This document shows positions 55,201 to 60,853 of a stretch of 64,000 nucleotides of DNA, piece after piece (within the stretch, counting starts at the first letter, position 1; every line of letters starts with the position of its first letter). The notes beneath the pieces were generated by a model. The model was not told the DNA's origin. It saw nothing but the letters and a program-made list of their open reading frames with translations, and made no database searches. The position numbers and the translations under genes were made by a program. Source of the DNA: Zobellia barbeyronii (GTDB lineage: Bacteria > Bacteroidota > Bacteroidia > Flavobacteriales > Flavobacteriaceae); contig NZ_JACATN010000001.1 in the NCBI RefSeq assembly GCF_018603515.1, forward strand, positions 806,001 to 870,000, in the 5' to 3' direction.

Positions 55201-58200
55201 CATAAGTAACTCCATTATCAATACTATAGGTAAATGGTCCGTTTCCACCAGAATCTACAACAATTGAAATAGCTCCGTTAGAATCCCCAAAACAAGTCAC
55301 CGCTGTTGGTGTTGGAGTGATGACAATTGGCGCATCTTTAGCAACAGTTATAGTATACATTGCCGGACAATAATCAGTTCCACCACTATGGTCACGTACA
55401 TAGACATCATAATCTCCTGCAGCCGAAACTGCTACAGGATTTGTTGTGCTAAAATCTCCATCAAGGACTGCAGTTCCATTGGTTACAACAGCAAATACAT
55501 AGTTGTTGTCCCCACCTGAGGCAGCAATAGTAATATCAGTATCAGTTGCACAAGCTGTAATGGTTGGAGCCGATGCGCTAACCGTTAATTGTGGGGCGAT
55601 TGTAATGGTCTGTAAAACACCAGTACAACTTAAAGCATCTTGTACATTTATAGTATACGTACCATTTGAAAGACCACTAAACGTATGTATTGTAGCATTT
55701 GCAGGAGTTGGAATTACCCAAGGATTCCCGTTTATGCTGAAAGTATAATCTCCATTTCCGTCCGTAACATCTACTTGAATCGTAGCAGTATTTCCACCAG
55801 GATAACAGGCAGTAGGTATAACATCAAAAGTGATAGGATTTGCTGCTGCTACCTGTAAAGGAGCGTTAATGGCGTCTTCACAAGTGTTGGCATCTCTTAC
55901 ACGAACTATATAATCTCCAGCAGCTAAACCAGAGAAAACAGTGTTTGCTCCGTTCGTTGCATAATCAAATGTCCCGATAACGGCACCCAGATTATCTTCT
56001 AATTGATATTCATATGCTGAAGTACCACCGGTAACACTGGCTGTAATAGTAGCACCTCCGTTAGTACAACTTAATTCTGTTGTAATTGAAGCAAAAGCCT
56101 CTAGTGCCTCTGGTGCGTTAATGGTCTGTGTAAGCGTTCTTGAACAGGTTGTTTCATCTGCTTTTCTAACAATCAATGTATGTGAACCAGCACCAAGGGT
56201 TGCTGGTGAAGTAACCGGTGAAGTAGTTGAAGTTACGAATGCGCTTCCGTCTATTGAATATTGAAATCCTGCTGCATTAAAATCTTCTACTTCAAAGGTA
56301 AGTGTACCATCAGAAAGTCCGTTACAACTTGCATCTGTAGAACCAGTAATAGTTGTGGTAAAAACTTTACCTGCAACAACGGTTACAGCGGTCTCAACAG
56401 TTTGTACACATACTTCCGGTACTTGAAAAACACTAATATCATCAATAGCAACATCGTTACCTCCGTTACCTATTTTTTCCGTTCTAATAACAAAATCAAG
56501 TGTTGTATTACTACCAGGATTTAAATCAGCTGAAAACTCTATCCAGTTGCTAGCTCCCGTATTTTTGGCAATATCTCCTGTTCGGATGGATGCTACTACA
56601 GCATCTGTACTTGGGTTACGAACTTCAATAGTTAAATCAGGATCCAAACCACTGGTACCATTTTTTAAAAGGTTGATTAACCAAAGAGAAATACTTAATG
56701 GTTGGTTCGGAATTATATCGTTTATAGCCTTTCTGTATATGATTTGGCCAGGACTTGGCGTACCTACATTTATTACTAAATAACGACCTTGTGATGCTTT
56801 TGAACCTGATGTATGGTCAATTGGATTAATCCAAGAACCGAAAGGTCTTTCTATATTACTCGTTACCGCATATTCGTAATCATTTACGTATGCTCCGTTG
56901 TCTATTGGGGCACCACTTGGAGTTGTGTTATCAAGCTGATTTTCATAAAAGTACCCAGATGTATTTGGGTTTGGTATTGTAGAACCGCTTCCAAAATCTT
57001 CGGCCAATAATAAGCTTGGAGTAGGTGGGGTTTGCGAGACATAATTTGTACTCACAGTGTACGTTCCCGGCCCTACATTTTCAAAAACATTGCTTGTTGG
57101 GTCTGGCGAATTTACCACACCATCTAAGGCAAAAGTATAATTGTATGTTGAAATATTTGGGGTAGCAGTTACCGTAGCCAATCCATCACAATCATAGCTT
57201 ACTTCTGGAGTAAGGGTTACGTTTGGTTCGTCAGGAACATCATCAACAGTAACGGTCATAGGAAATTCACAAGCAGCATCTTTTACGATAATCGTATAAT
57301 CTCCAGGAGGAAGCGTTGCTGTACTAGAAGAACCATAGCTGGCACCTCCATCAAAACTATATTGATAGGGAGGTGTACCGCCCGTAACATTCGTTACTCT
57401 TACTTCTGCACCATTAGGGTCACAAGTAGCATCTCTAGAAACTCCTGCAGAAGCACTTAAAGGAAATGGCTCCGTTAAATCTACAGTTTGTGAAAAATTA
57501 CAACCAGATGAATCGGTTACATATACTTCATATGTACCAGCAATAAGGTTTACAAAATTAGGAGTTCCTTGTGTAGTGGTTCCACCATCTATACTGAACT
57601 GAAATGGTGCAACACCACCAGTTGTATTTATAGTAATTGCTCCGTCTGAATCGCCACTACATGATGGTGCGGTTTCAGTAATGGAGTCTAGGGTCATTGC
57701 CCCATTATCATTAAGTGTTACTTCGTTAGAAAAGGCAAAACAGTTGTTAGAATCAACAATTACGAAAACATAATCGCCATCTTCTCCTGGAAAATACTCA
57801 TCGGTACCATCACTGTCAGAATCTCTCCAACCGAAAGAAAAAGTAGGATTTGTATCATAAGCATCACCAGGTATTGATGCTACATCGGCATATAAATTGG
57901 TTCCATTTTTACTCCAAATGGCATACGAATAATCAGGATTAGGAAGTCCACCAGCACCTGTAAGAGTTATAGTTCCAGCAGTACAACCAATATTTCTTGT
58001 GGTTAATGCCGTTATAGTTGGGTCTGGTGTTCTGGTAACAGTTACATCTTCAGAATAGGCACAACCATCTGCGGTAGAAACTTCTATGATGTAGTCTCCT
58101 GCATTTACATTAAAAGAGTTTGTGTTATCCGGTTCTGCAGTTTCGTCATCAATTAAGGTTCCATCACTTCTTTTTAGGATATACGCATAGTTGGGCTCTA

Positions 58201-60853
58201 CATTAAGAACGTCAATCTTTATAATTCCTTGAGCATTACAATTAGCTGGAGTGGTAGTTACATTTACTTGAAAGTCTCTATCTAGTATACCAATGTCTGG
58301 AGTACTAAATATACAAGCATCTTCAATAGGGCTTCCTGAAGCGTCTAATTGAGTTACGTCAACTCTATAGGCACCATTAGTAGAAATATCAAAACTAGGA
58401 CCGTTGTTTGCGCTAAATGGTATTACTATAGCGTTGTTAGCAACATCTACCAATTGGTAGCCATAGTTACTGCCTAAGTTGGTTATAGTGATGTTACCAT
58501 CTGTAGTACATATGATATCTCGGTCATTGTAAAGAATGTCCAAATTATTCTGAAATACATCAAAATAGAACCGACTAAAACACCCATTGGTATAATTAAT
58601 AACCAAACGGTATTTTCCAGCTGTATCTGCGTTATAATCGCTTCCTGTAGCCACTTGATTCCACGTACAGCCTAAGTTCTTATTAGCACAATCATCAGGT
58701 GCAGCTGTACAGCTTCCTTCATCTAATTTCTCCCAAGCAATACTTTGAGCATCTAGAATATCTAATGTAATAGGTTGTATATCTGCCGTACCACAAAGAA
58801 ATATTTTAGGTAAAAAGTCACCATCAATACTACATTCTACAATTTCACCTTGAATATCATTAGTAGGATCAGCATCATTATTGGTGTCGTTAAAAAAGTC
58901 GACTAATGGATTAGTTTGAGTAGCGCCAAAACGCTCTACAATCATAATTTCTCTAAAGCCTTTACATGGCGCAGGTATAATCTTATCTACAATATAGGTT
59001 CCCGGTTGTGTTACAACTAGGGTATTGGAAGTGCTATTTTGTAATACGGTATCTGTAGAATCAAAACTACCGTTGCCGTTATCATCACTTACCCATATAT
59101 AAGAATCAAAATTTTCTCCTGCGTTTAAAGTTACACTGTCTCCGCAAAGTTGAACGTTTCGGGTAAAATTACAATCAGATAAATCATCTAATAAAAAGTT
59201 GGTAGCACCTGGTGTAACGAATCCACAATTATCAAAATCAGATACACTAGGATCATCTGTAATACGGTTATCGTTTATTGCGCCTTGATATGTAGAGTAG
59301 GCCAAGTTTTGTATGAGATCTGTACAGGCATCTATAAAGTCAAAGCAGTTTTCCGCAACTTTAACCCGCATACGAATCTGTGCCGGAGTATCACCCTCTT
59401 CTACGAACGTATCCGGAATGAAAAAATCAACCTCTCTTGTTGCTGGGTTGTAGGTATATGTAGTTCCGGTAGGCATGTCTATATTTGCCTCGTCAAGGGT
59501 AACGTTTATAGGAAGTATATCACGAATGGTATAGTTTACAGCATCATCATTACCGGTGTTTGTAAAAGTAAGAACGTAATCTAATATCTGACCAAGGTTA
59601 ACACCTTGACCTGTAATATCATTACCGGCAATATCTTCTACCTTTTTTTCTAGAACAATATCCGGTTCAATAATTTCAATATTGAACGAGTTGAAAAACG
59701 GATAATACTGATCACCATTGGTCTGAAAGCTAAAGGTTGCAGCAGTTTCACTATTAGGTATAACGGAATTGGTTGGGTTGTTTAAATTAAAGATATCACT
59801 GTCAAAACCTAATGTGTTTAGACTAAATGGATCTCTATCATTAGCATGTACACCATTACGTGTAATATTACTATTAAAGAAGTTATTTGAAGGATTTGTG
59901 CCGTTGCTTAAGGTTGTAAAATTTGGTCTGCTCGCAGCCCTAATTCTTAATCTGTCTCCTGTAATTCTAAAGTCACCTTCAAGTGTAGCAGCACCAATAT
60001 TTGCGCTCACCGGACCTACTGGAATTGTATTAAACCCTGAGTAATTTATATTAACATTACTGGTACCGGTAACCCTAGCAAAACCATCAAAAGTGGTAAT
60101 AAGTTTACCACTAGAATTAGGGTTTTCATAAACAATAACAAGAGTCCAACCTCCTGCTGCACCACCGGTCATGCGAGAGGTTCCATTGAAGACACCATAA
60201 CCTTGAGCACTAGGTACGTTAGCGATGGTATAATCTCCTTGAGGATTAGCTAAAGGAGTTATTAAACTGGTTACATCTGCGTAACATGCGTATGGAGCGT
60301 TAGCACTAAGAGCAGGATTCGTTAGACCGTCATGTAGGATTTCATCTGCTGTAATATCTACATAGGTGCCATTGGGAACTTTAAATTTTATTTGGTCTAT
60401 TTGCCGTGTTCTGGCCGTACCTACTGGGTCTGCAGTATCATCTCTTGGATACGTTGCTGACCAATATAGACCTGCATATCTTATAAGATTACAGTCGGCA
60501 TTAGGAAATGAAAAGGTTGCTGTACTAGAACTAAATGTAGAGGTATCACTATCTACATCTATGTACTGCATGTTTTTGTAATCATTGTAATTGTAGTAAC
60601 CACCTGTTTCTGCGTTACGATTACTAGAGGGCCAAAAATTCCCATTAGTGTTGAGGTTATTGTAAGGATCTTCTGGTTCGGTAGCAGTAGTGCCTCCGTC
60701 CCTATTTACAATAGTGTTTGAAATAAATGTTAGATCCCCCTTAATGTTGTTCTGGTAACGAACTTCAAAGGAATTATATTCTTGTGAATAGCCTGCAAAT
60801 GCCAATAAAAATAGAGCGCCCGCAAATATTTTTTTAATGGATTTTGATTTCAT
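46283..60853 (-). CDS. sprB: Giant SprB-like gliding adhesin, T9SS type B cargo
   Basis: A 4856-residue secreted protein. After the signal peptide (MKSKSIKKIFAGALFLLAFAGYSQ) comes an N-terminal beta domain. A DUF11-like isopeptide-type domain follows at about 394-554 (LGQILDYVLTFTNTGNDDAVNY). Then roughly forty SprB-type repeats of 80-100 residues follow, most with a Cys near the start, a GxxPYxYSxD core and a DxxGC end. A different beta-sandwich-like domain of about 210 residues interrupts them at about 1272-1481. The last 85 residues are a gliding-motility (type B) C-terminal sorting domain: FFTPNGDAENQTWKP, IIFDRYGREVYRM, GWDGLYLNKELPSGDYWYVI. SprB moves along the cell surface to drive gliding; the F. 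johnsoniae protein is longer (about 6500 residues). The start ATG overlaps the upstream stop (TAATG). Confidence 0.9.
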   Translation of the reverse strand: MKSKSIKKIFAGALFLLAFAGYSQEYNSFEVRYQNNIKGDLTFISNTIVNRDGGTTATEPEDPYNNLNTNGNFWPSSNRNAETGGYYNYNDYKNMQYIDVDSDTSTFSSSTATFSFPNADCNLIRYAGLYWSATYPRDDTADPVGTARTRQIDQIKFKVPNGTYVDITADEILHDGLTNPALSANAPYACYADVTSLITPLANPQGDYTIANVPSAQGYGVFNGTSRMTGGAAGGWTLVIVYENPNSSGKLITTFDGFARVTGTSNVNINYSGFNTIPVGPVSANIGAATLEGDFRITGDRLRIRAASRPNFTTLSNGTNPSNNFFNSNITRNGVHANDRDPFSLNTLGFDSDIFNLNNPTNSVIPNSETAATFSFQTNGDQYYPFFNSFNIEIIEPDIVLEKKVEDIAGNDITGQGVNLGQILDYVLTFTNTGNDDAVNYTIRDILPINVTLDEANIDMPTGTTYTYNPATREVDFFIPDTFVEEGDTPAQIRMRVKVAENCFDFIDACTDLIQNLAYSTYQGAINDNRITDDPSVSDFDNCGFVTPGATNFLLDDLSDCNFTRNVQLCGDSVTLNAGENFDSYIWVSDDNGNGSFDSTDTVLQNSTSNTLVVTQPGTYIVDKIIPAPCKGFREIMIVERFGATQTNPLVDFFNDTNNDADPTNDIQGEIVECSIDGDFLPKIFLCGTADIQPITLDILDAQSIAWEKLDEGSCTAAPDDCANKNLGCTWNQVATGSDYNADTAGKYRLVINYTNGCFSRFYFDVFQNNLDILYNDRDIICTTDGNITITNLGSNYGYQLVDVANNAIVIPFSANNGPSFDISTNGAYRVDVTQLDASGSPIEDACIFSTPDIGILDRDFQVNVTTTPANCNAQGIIKIDVLNVEPNYAYILKRSDGTLIDDETAEPDNTNSFNVNAGDYIIEVSTADGCAYSEDVTVTRTPDPTITALTTRNIGCTAGTITLTGAGGLPNPDYSYAIWSKNGTNLYADVASIPGDAYDTNPTFSFGWRDSDSDGTDEYFPGEDGDYVFVIVDSNNCFAFSNEVTLNDNGAMTLDSITETAPSCSGDSDGAITINTTGGVAPFQFSIDGGTTTQGTPNFVNLIAGTYEVYVTDSSGCNFSQTVDLTEPFPLSASAGVSRDATCDPNGAEVRVTNVTGGTPPYQYSFDGGASYGSSSTATLPPGDYTIIVKDAACEFPMTVTVDDVPDEPNVTLTPEVSYDCDGLATVTATPNISTYNYTFALDGVVNSPDPTSNVFENVGPGTYTVSTNYVSQTPPTPSLLLAEDFGSGSTIPNPNTSGYFYENQLDNTTPSGAPIDNGAYVNDYEYAVTSNIERPFGSWINPIDHTSGSKASQGRYLVINVGTPSPGQIIYRKAINDIIPNQPLSISLWLINLLKNGTSGLDPDLTIEVRNPSTDAVVASIRTGDIAKNTGASNWIEFSADLNPGSNTTLDFVIRTEKIGNGGNDVAIDDISVFQVPEVCVQTVETAVTVVAGKVFTTTITGSTDASCNGLSDGTLTFEVEDFNAAGFQYSIDGSAFVTSTTSPVTSPATLGAGSHTLIVRKADETTCSRTLTQTINAPEALEAFASITTELSCTNGGATITASVTGGTSAYEYQLEDNLGAVIGTFDYATNGANTVFSGLAAGDYIVRVRDANTCEDAINAPLQVAAANPITFDVIPTACYPGGNTATIQVDVTDGNGDYTFSINGNPWVIPTPANATIHTFSGLSNGTYTINVQDALSCTGVLQTITIAPQLTVSASAPTITACATDTDITIAASGGDNNYVFAVVTNGTAVLDGDFSTTNPVAVSAAGDYDVYVRDHSGGTDYCPAMYTITVAKDAPIVITPTPTAVTCFGDSNGAISIVVDSGGNGPFTYSIDNGVTYVTESNFPNLPAATYPVRVKDSNGCETIAENVIVTEPAQLVAEATITQTYTCLVNGEITVGNVTPTTGGSTNYQYSINGGAWTASSSTGVHTFIYLTDDTYSIRVRDANATSCEITLADIIISPLPTEPTLSTSVTYNCDGTGNITVLPNDATYTYSIDGATAKTPNLFSNVAIGSHTITVNYGSDCTVGTTVIIEDGHTFEASITAFENLDCNADNSGTITIDADNYGAGGFEYSLNGATFVGPFTAAAQITGLAAQAHSIEVRDVDNAIASLPNCTVLLSQSLTEPNVIVASASVTEQFTCNNTGATITASATGGTPTYEYQLEDNSGGILTAYQTETTFTGVIAGDYIVRVRDANTCSDPINTAITVTAPAVPTFDAIPTPCYSGTNDGSIQVDVTAGNGGYSFSIDGGPFVAATPITGLTHTFDNLANGTYTIDVRDSFGCTAAQQTITIDPQLVVSVDVVDISACNDGSITVNATGGNGTLVYAIVPANTSPSGLYTTTNSLTITSAMATANPAGYDVHVLDNNGASPSCSFLQEDIILTPVATLTASGTATDPECFDGLGSIDATVGGGTGPFTYQLVDLTPADGIDYGVTNNNIATTTLTFNGIGVGNYEITVTDTKTCTVTSATITINNAIEITADIIPILPAACNDPDANEYGFQFDNVTAPAGGTIEYSDDGGTSWQLSNELRGSVSGTEVFPSIRVTLPSGTICQMDFDRYIIPYPLDNLDISISAIVVDCNDLQVRVQGTAGVAPYEYAFSEDPANFDPTTTTWQPGGTINSSGATVPAGEGSYTWTGLTPGRTYVFYVRDNTGCVRQSLVNVNDLIVEPITITTDVTPTCFGSSTGEIEYTINPTTAYSHMRWEFFEVGNPIALQTSGGNIFYNNTINVIGLPEGNYYIEIVQSDGTTDSCTGGSENTYVPELRVLDATATATRDISCNLPGLITVDNITGGGGAPYTYDVTGPLGFTALTDLNTNPVQIPVNSPAGAYTVTINDQYGCSFTMLPVNLSLSANPTFTSISQDNCSAPIDLTVVGNSAAGNIRYAIVPAGDPVPTTYLDNAGLFENVTAGSYDIYIIDGNGCTNSQSTFVVNPVLSAKAELTKILDCTASPDAVIAIEVLDGSGSYEYSITNTAGVPAVTQTIIPGNPFNYQAPAAGDYTITIYDTNTPSSVICNREFVVNVPTRVEPVVNTIAFTDVTCLGDSDGTITISAIDNATGPYTFEITSMDGAVTSINPTSFTNTTATFTGLAPTTTAAGYVVTLTGNSTTNNCTTDSAAIIIAEPTAIVVTMNPVVEFGCTTANNQNDASISVTSAAGGSNTFVRYEFIKNDNPATAAIEADVIVQNGSNDTYIETDVLGGAYTINVYDDNGCSGSTTQTIIPYVEISNPTVTIDTDVSCNPGNDAQVTIGVTTTPSSGTATLEYSVAGTDNAYSSLNQPTSTFNGIGVGNYEVTVTNTNTGCFVQTTFEIEDPNTFEIDATTVDVVCNGDNGSVSFTISDATNPYAAGFTWQIYNSQGTVATGDDTIIVGATGTSANVGPTTPFNIGAGEYRVEVTQDSNPSCVASELFTIAGPSDPISANRVFTDITCVPGNNGTITITNVTGGWGGYSYLIFDAAGPVIDTTDPASYISNQKEENLSAATYQVWVMDSRGCAEQLADVVLADPTPITADLRINQPNCTDLEGEIEVINVLNGQGSNYSYQLQLFNTGTSTFEDMRPIQTSAIFSGLGAGEYQVVVSDQWGCVGTTSTNIDLHEPISPLASVVKTIDCSTTDPGGQITISQTGGSGSFRYDVQYPLSAPATVDDTNNTGIFTGLTQVGDYIFTITDLDTNHSCSTTITQRLETAVIPEINANSSTNVTCNGADDGTISVGVTDNGVGPYTFRIITGPGSSATFPIAATSSTSTSAFFDGLEGSIAGITYTIEARGANNCTITTDITITELDVITVDAISVLEYGCTLGNNGNNASVSFTSASGGTGTFSRYVFIRDGSVVQDGSNTTYFETDGLGGSYEIRVYDNAGCSALSTADTVLPYVEISDATVTTTQEAACSPLNNGEIEVGVTVSPATATPNLEYIVTSINVTYAQTITSTNNPETFTGLEIGNYSVRITNLDTGCVIETVHKIEDPDVIEVTATKLTDEQCLNDLVDDGSFSVAISNYTGPYSYQVYDLNDNPVAGFSGTGNTSTPLTISNIVGGSYYIRITETTAPLCDDDSNVITVLAPSAPITATVREEANVSCSNDQGEIFVDPTGGEGPYTIVLENTTTSTIYTETNVEAFIFKNLSAGDFHVTVTDAFSCVFSDNLTLIRPDDIVADITATTLSCFNGNTASISTTVGARNITPTYQYKLNVYEDIAGSILLTTSVGQATGDFNNLAAGFYSVTVSDEVGCSEETRIIEIVNPTEVEASLIRTSPLTCTTGVEFELSATGGSGSYEYSIDNVTWTAMSGNSVSLPLSGMLSAGVYRYYVRDETNSCTAVQSNSIEEDPIDPLILTVDETAAVINCNGDNTATIYATADGGLGNYQYSLYTDASLSVASRIAGPQSNGTFSSLSANTYYVDVISQDCRITTPERIDISEPTALDYTDDVINVTCNGEEDGSITVTLSGGSGGYQYAISPNLNKFDDENTFEDLAPGNYRVIAQDQNGCFIELEYTIDEPAIIEVLGTSTPEICVGEENGSIELTITGGTPIYSTRMHTETDFVEDRTTFTDLAEGNYIIFIRDAQGCEENITVTVDAGVNLNASVEPVYGCNGNTPNNYINIVMEDTSIADQVLFGVDTTDPAEMQLNPFFRDLTPGTHYISISHANGCIITYDIEIEDYQPLTIVLEQTNINQITANVTGGRGEYNITFGDKDNGTDNTFYINRTDTYVVTVTDENGCEVVASIFMEFIDLDIPNFFTPNGDAENQTWKPKNEDGFPEILTIIFDRYGREVYRMGAGDPGWDGLYLNKELPSGDYWYVIKLNGENDDREFVGHFTLYR
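47930..49897 (-). repeat. Long-period internal repeat, block D
   Basis: The second copy of block C, directly adjoining it. The Cys of VLEYGC (residue 3840) is 657 residues after the matching Cys3183 of block C. Boundaries are approximate. Confidence 0.6.
49900..51880 (-). repeat. Long-period internal repeat, block C
   Basis: Matches block D in order with a period of about 657-661 residues. Landmarks: AELTKILDCT/ASVVKTIDCS, FTDVTCLGDSDGTITI/STNVTCNGADDGTISV, VVEFGCTTANNQNDAS/VLEYGCTLGNNGNNAS, IIPYVEISNPTV/VLPYVEISDATV. Boundaries are approximate. Confidence 0.6.
53282..55051 (-). repeat. Long-period internal repeat, block B (without insertion)
   Basis: About 590 residues (from Cys1935) forming the second copy of the multi-repeat block. 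At the position where block A carries the extra domain it reads ITVNYGSDCTVG without interruption. Confidence 0.7.
55052..57424 (-). repeat. Long-period internal repeat, block A (with insertion)
   Basis: About 791 residues (from Cys1144) that match block B in the same order: a TCDPNG/TCLVNG repeat, an EPNVTLTPEVSYDCDG/EPTLSTSVTYNCDG repeat, a GFQYSIDGSAF/GFEYSLNGATF repeat, and GGATITASVTGG/TGATITASATGG with YEYQLEDN in both, then IAPQLTVS/IDPQLVVS. Removing the inserted domain leaves about 590 residues, the same length as block B. Confidence 0.7.
56411..57040 (-). other. Inserted beta-sandwich-like domain inside the SprB-like repeats
   Basis: Encodes residues about 1272-1481: LLLAEDFGSGSTIPNP, then DYEYAVTSNIERPFGSW, PLSISLWLINLLKNGTSG, NWIEFSADLNPGSN and DVAIDDISVFQVPE. 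The AEDFG start and the late DVAIDDISV are typical of MAM-like or carbohydrate-binding jelly-roll domains in secreted proteins. It has no resemblance to the surrounding repeats, and it is missing from the paralogous block further downstream. Confidence 0.65.

Noticed and set aside
47898-60581. Many plus-strand open frames opposite the giant adhesin gene
   Set aside because: They arise from the biased codon and repeat composition of the adhesin on the other strand. They show low-complexity Ser/Val/Thr or Cys/Tyr-rich translations, no domains, and no promoter or start context.
46283-60853. Regular repeats considered as a CRISPR or satellite array
   Set aside because: Repeats are at the protein level, 80-100 codons long and divergent at DNA level, and they lie in one open frame. 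No short identical direct repeats with spacers are present.
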